Below are positions 63,261 through 64,000 of a DNA stretch of 64,000 bases, piece after piece; positions within the stretch are counted from its first letter, which is position 1; each line of letters starts with the position of its first letter. The stretch spans positions 558,001 through 622,000 of the forward strand of contig JBHGNT010000022.1 in assembly GCA_043228905.1 (NCBI GenBank), read 5' to 3'. The translations under genes were made by a program, and so were the position numbers. The DNA comes from Azolla caroliniana. Lineage: Eukaryota; Polypodiophyta. The notes under the pieces are model-generated. The model ran no database searches. It had not been told where the DNA came from and worked only from the letters and a program-made list of their open reading frames with translations.

Positions 63261-64000
63261 AGACTGTTATACGTTTTAGGGTTAGGGTTAAGGACGATGA
63301 TGATGATGAATGATAACTATGATGATTGGTAATGAAGATAGACATGGTGATGGAGAGTATGATGGTGACAGAGATCATATAGAGAAGCATTGCGGGGTGG
63401 GGGGTGGTGCCTAGAATGGCTCCACCCCCCTCCCAAGGGGGTTCAACGTGAGAGAGGGAGAGAGAAGAGAAAAGGTGTCAAAGAGAGAGAGATTAGAGAG
63501 AAAATGTTCATTCATATTTCATTCATTCCCCATAAGGGGTTAAATAGTACAAGAGGGGGTAGATACATAGGGGTGTAAGCCCCCTCGAGCATTCATACTG
63601 GACACTCACTCACATCTCCTCGTATCCATCCACATGCACACACGTGTGCATGTGTTCACATACGTATAGACTCACAATTACATTTATGCCCCCTACACAC
63701 ACACAACAATCATCATGATAACATTTGACCCTCGCTCATCACATTGACTCTCCATACATCTCATACAGGGTAACACAGACCACTTGATATGTTGAGCTTG
63801 GGGGATAGTACAAGTACAAAAATGAAGGAAAATATGGAGAATCAGCACCATACAAGAGGAAGAGTGAGACCGACATCGACAAAGTAAGGCCAACACATCT
63901 AATCCGACTTGACTTGACAAGTTAGAGGAAGACTTTCCAAAGCCCGGAATTTTTGAAGCTCGAATTTTTGGATTGGCAAGATCAACATTACTAGATCAAG
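63261..64000. other. Non-coding DNA after copia element 2
   Basis: Contains a short TTTTAGGGTTAGGGTTAAGG (about 63275), GATGAT microsatellite, GAGA-rich DNA and CCCCATAAGGGGTTAAATAG (about 63531) of LTR-like look. No gene seen; it does not match LTR 2. Confidence 0.45.

Noticed and set aside
63270-63300. Interstitial telomere (TTAGGGTTAGGG)
   Set aside because: Only about two units, imperfect for the plant TTTAGGG repeat; likely chance.

Overview
The window is nuclear DNA from a land plant, most likely a flowering plant. It has intron-rich genes of plant type, plant Ty1/copia and LINE remnants, copia primer-binding sites complementary to initiator tRNA-Met, and AT-rich intergenic DNA full of microsatellites. 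The species cannot be named from the sequence. The one very GC-rich, intronless gene (BOU-like carrier) in an AT-rich background gives only a weak hint of a lineage with strong GC3 bias.

Five real host genes are supported. (1) At the left edge, minus strand, are the first two exons of the ARL2/TTN5 small GTPase gene (248-726; the rest lies outside). (2) A single-exon BOU-type mitochondrial carrier lies on the plus strand (7110-8177). (3) A complete 10-exon ABCC (MRP-type) transporter of about 1547 residues lies on the minus strand (16485-22512). (4) A complete 6-exon mitochondrial NFU4/NFU5-type iron-sulfur scaffold of 291 residues lies on the minus strand (34223-40477). (5) An 11-exon Sm-fold protein resembling LSM11, about 370 residues, lies on the minus strand (48882-53483). 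All exon boundaries were worked out by hand from GT/AG sites and reading phase. The genes are unrelated housekeeping or transport functions, each its own transcription unit; no operon or cluster is implied.

Everything else is dominated by mobile DNA: a Ty3/gypsy integrase remnant (10.4-11.7 kb), a decayed LINE (13.1-15.5 kb), a young compact Ty3/gypsy element with both LTRs (27867-32809), LINE and copia scraps (42.8-44.6 kb, 47.5-48.4 kb), inverted copia LTRs and two damaged copia elements (56.2-63.3 kb). Several non-autonomous elements have 8-bp target-site duplications of hAT type: 8700-9547, 14734-14999, 52045-52097, 53648-54072, and probably about 27410-32898.

No wholly new biological system was found. 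The best candidate for something unusual is the 4.9-kb Ty3/gypsy element. Its LTRs are short and nearly identical, its target-site duplication is 4 bp, it shows no chromodomain, and its reverse transcriptase reads unlike the usual plant chromovirus, Athila or Tat lineages. It sits inside an older hAT-like element whose paralogue at 8.7-9.5 kb preserves the empty insertion site. A second clean result is a 53-bp hAT-like element in an intron of the LSM11-like gene, with its pre-insertion site preserved in a neighbouring intronic duplicate. No tRNA, rRNA, snRNA or CRISPR locus was recognised.
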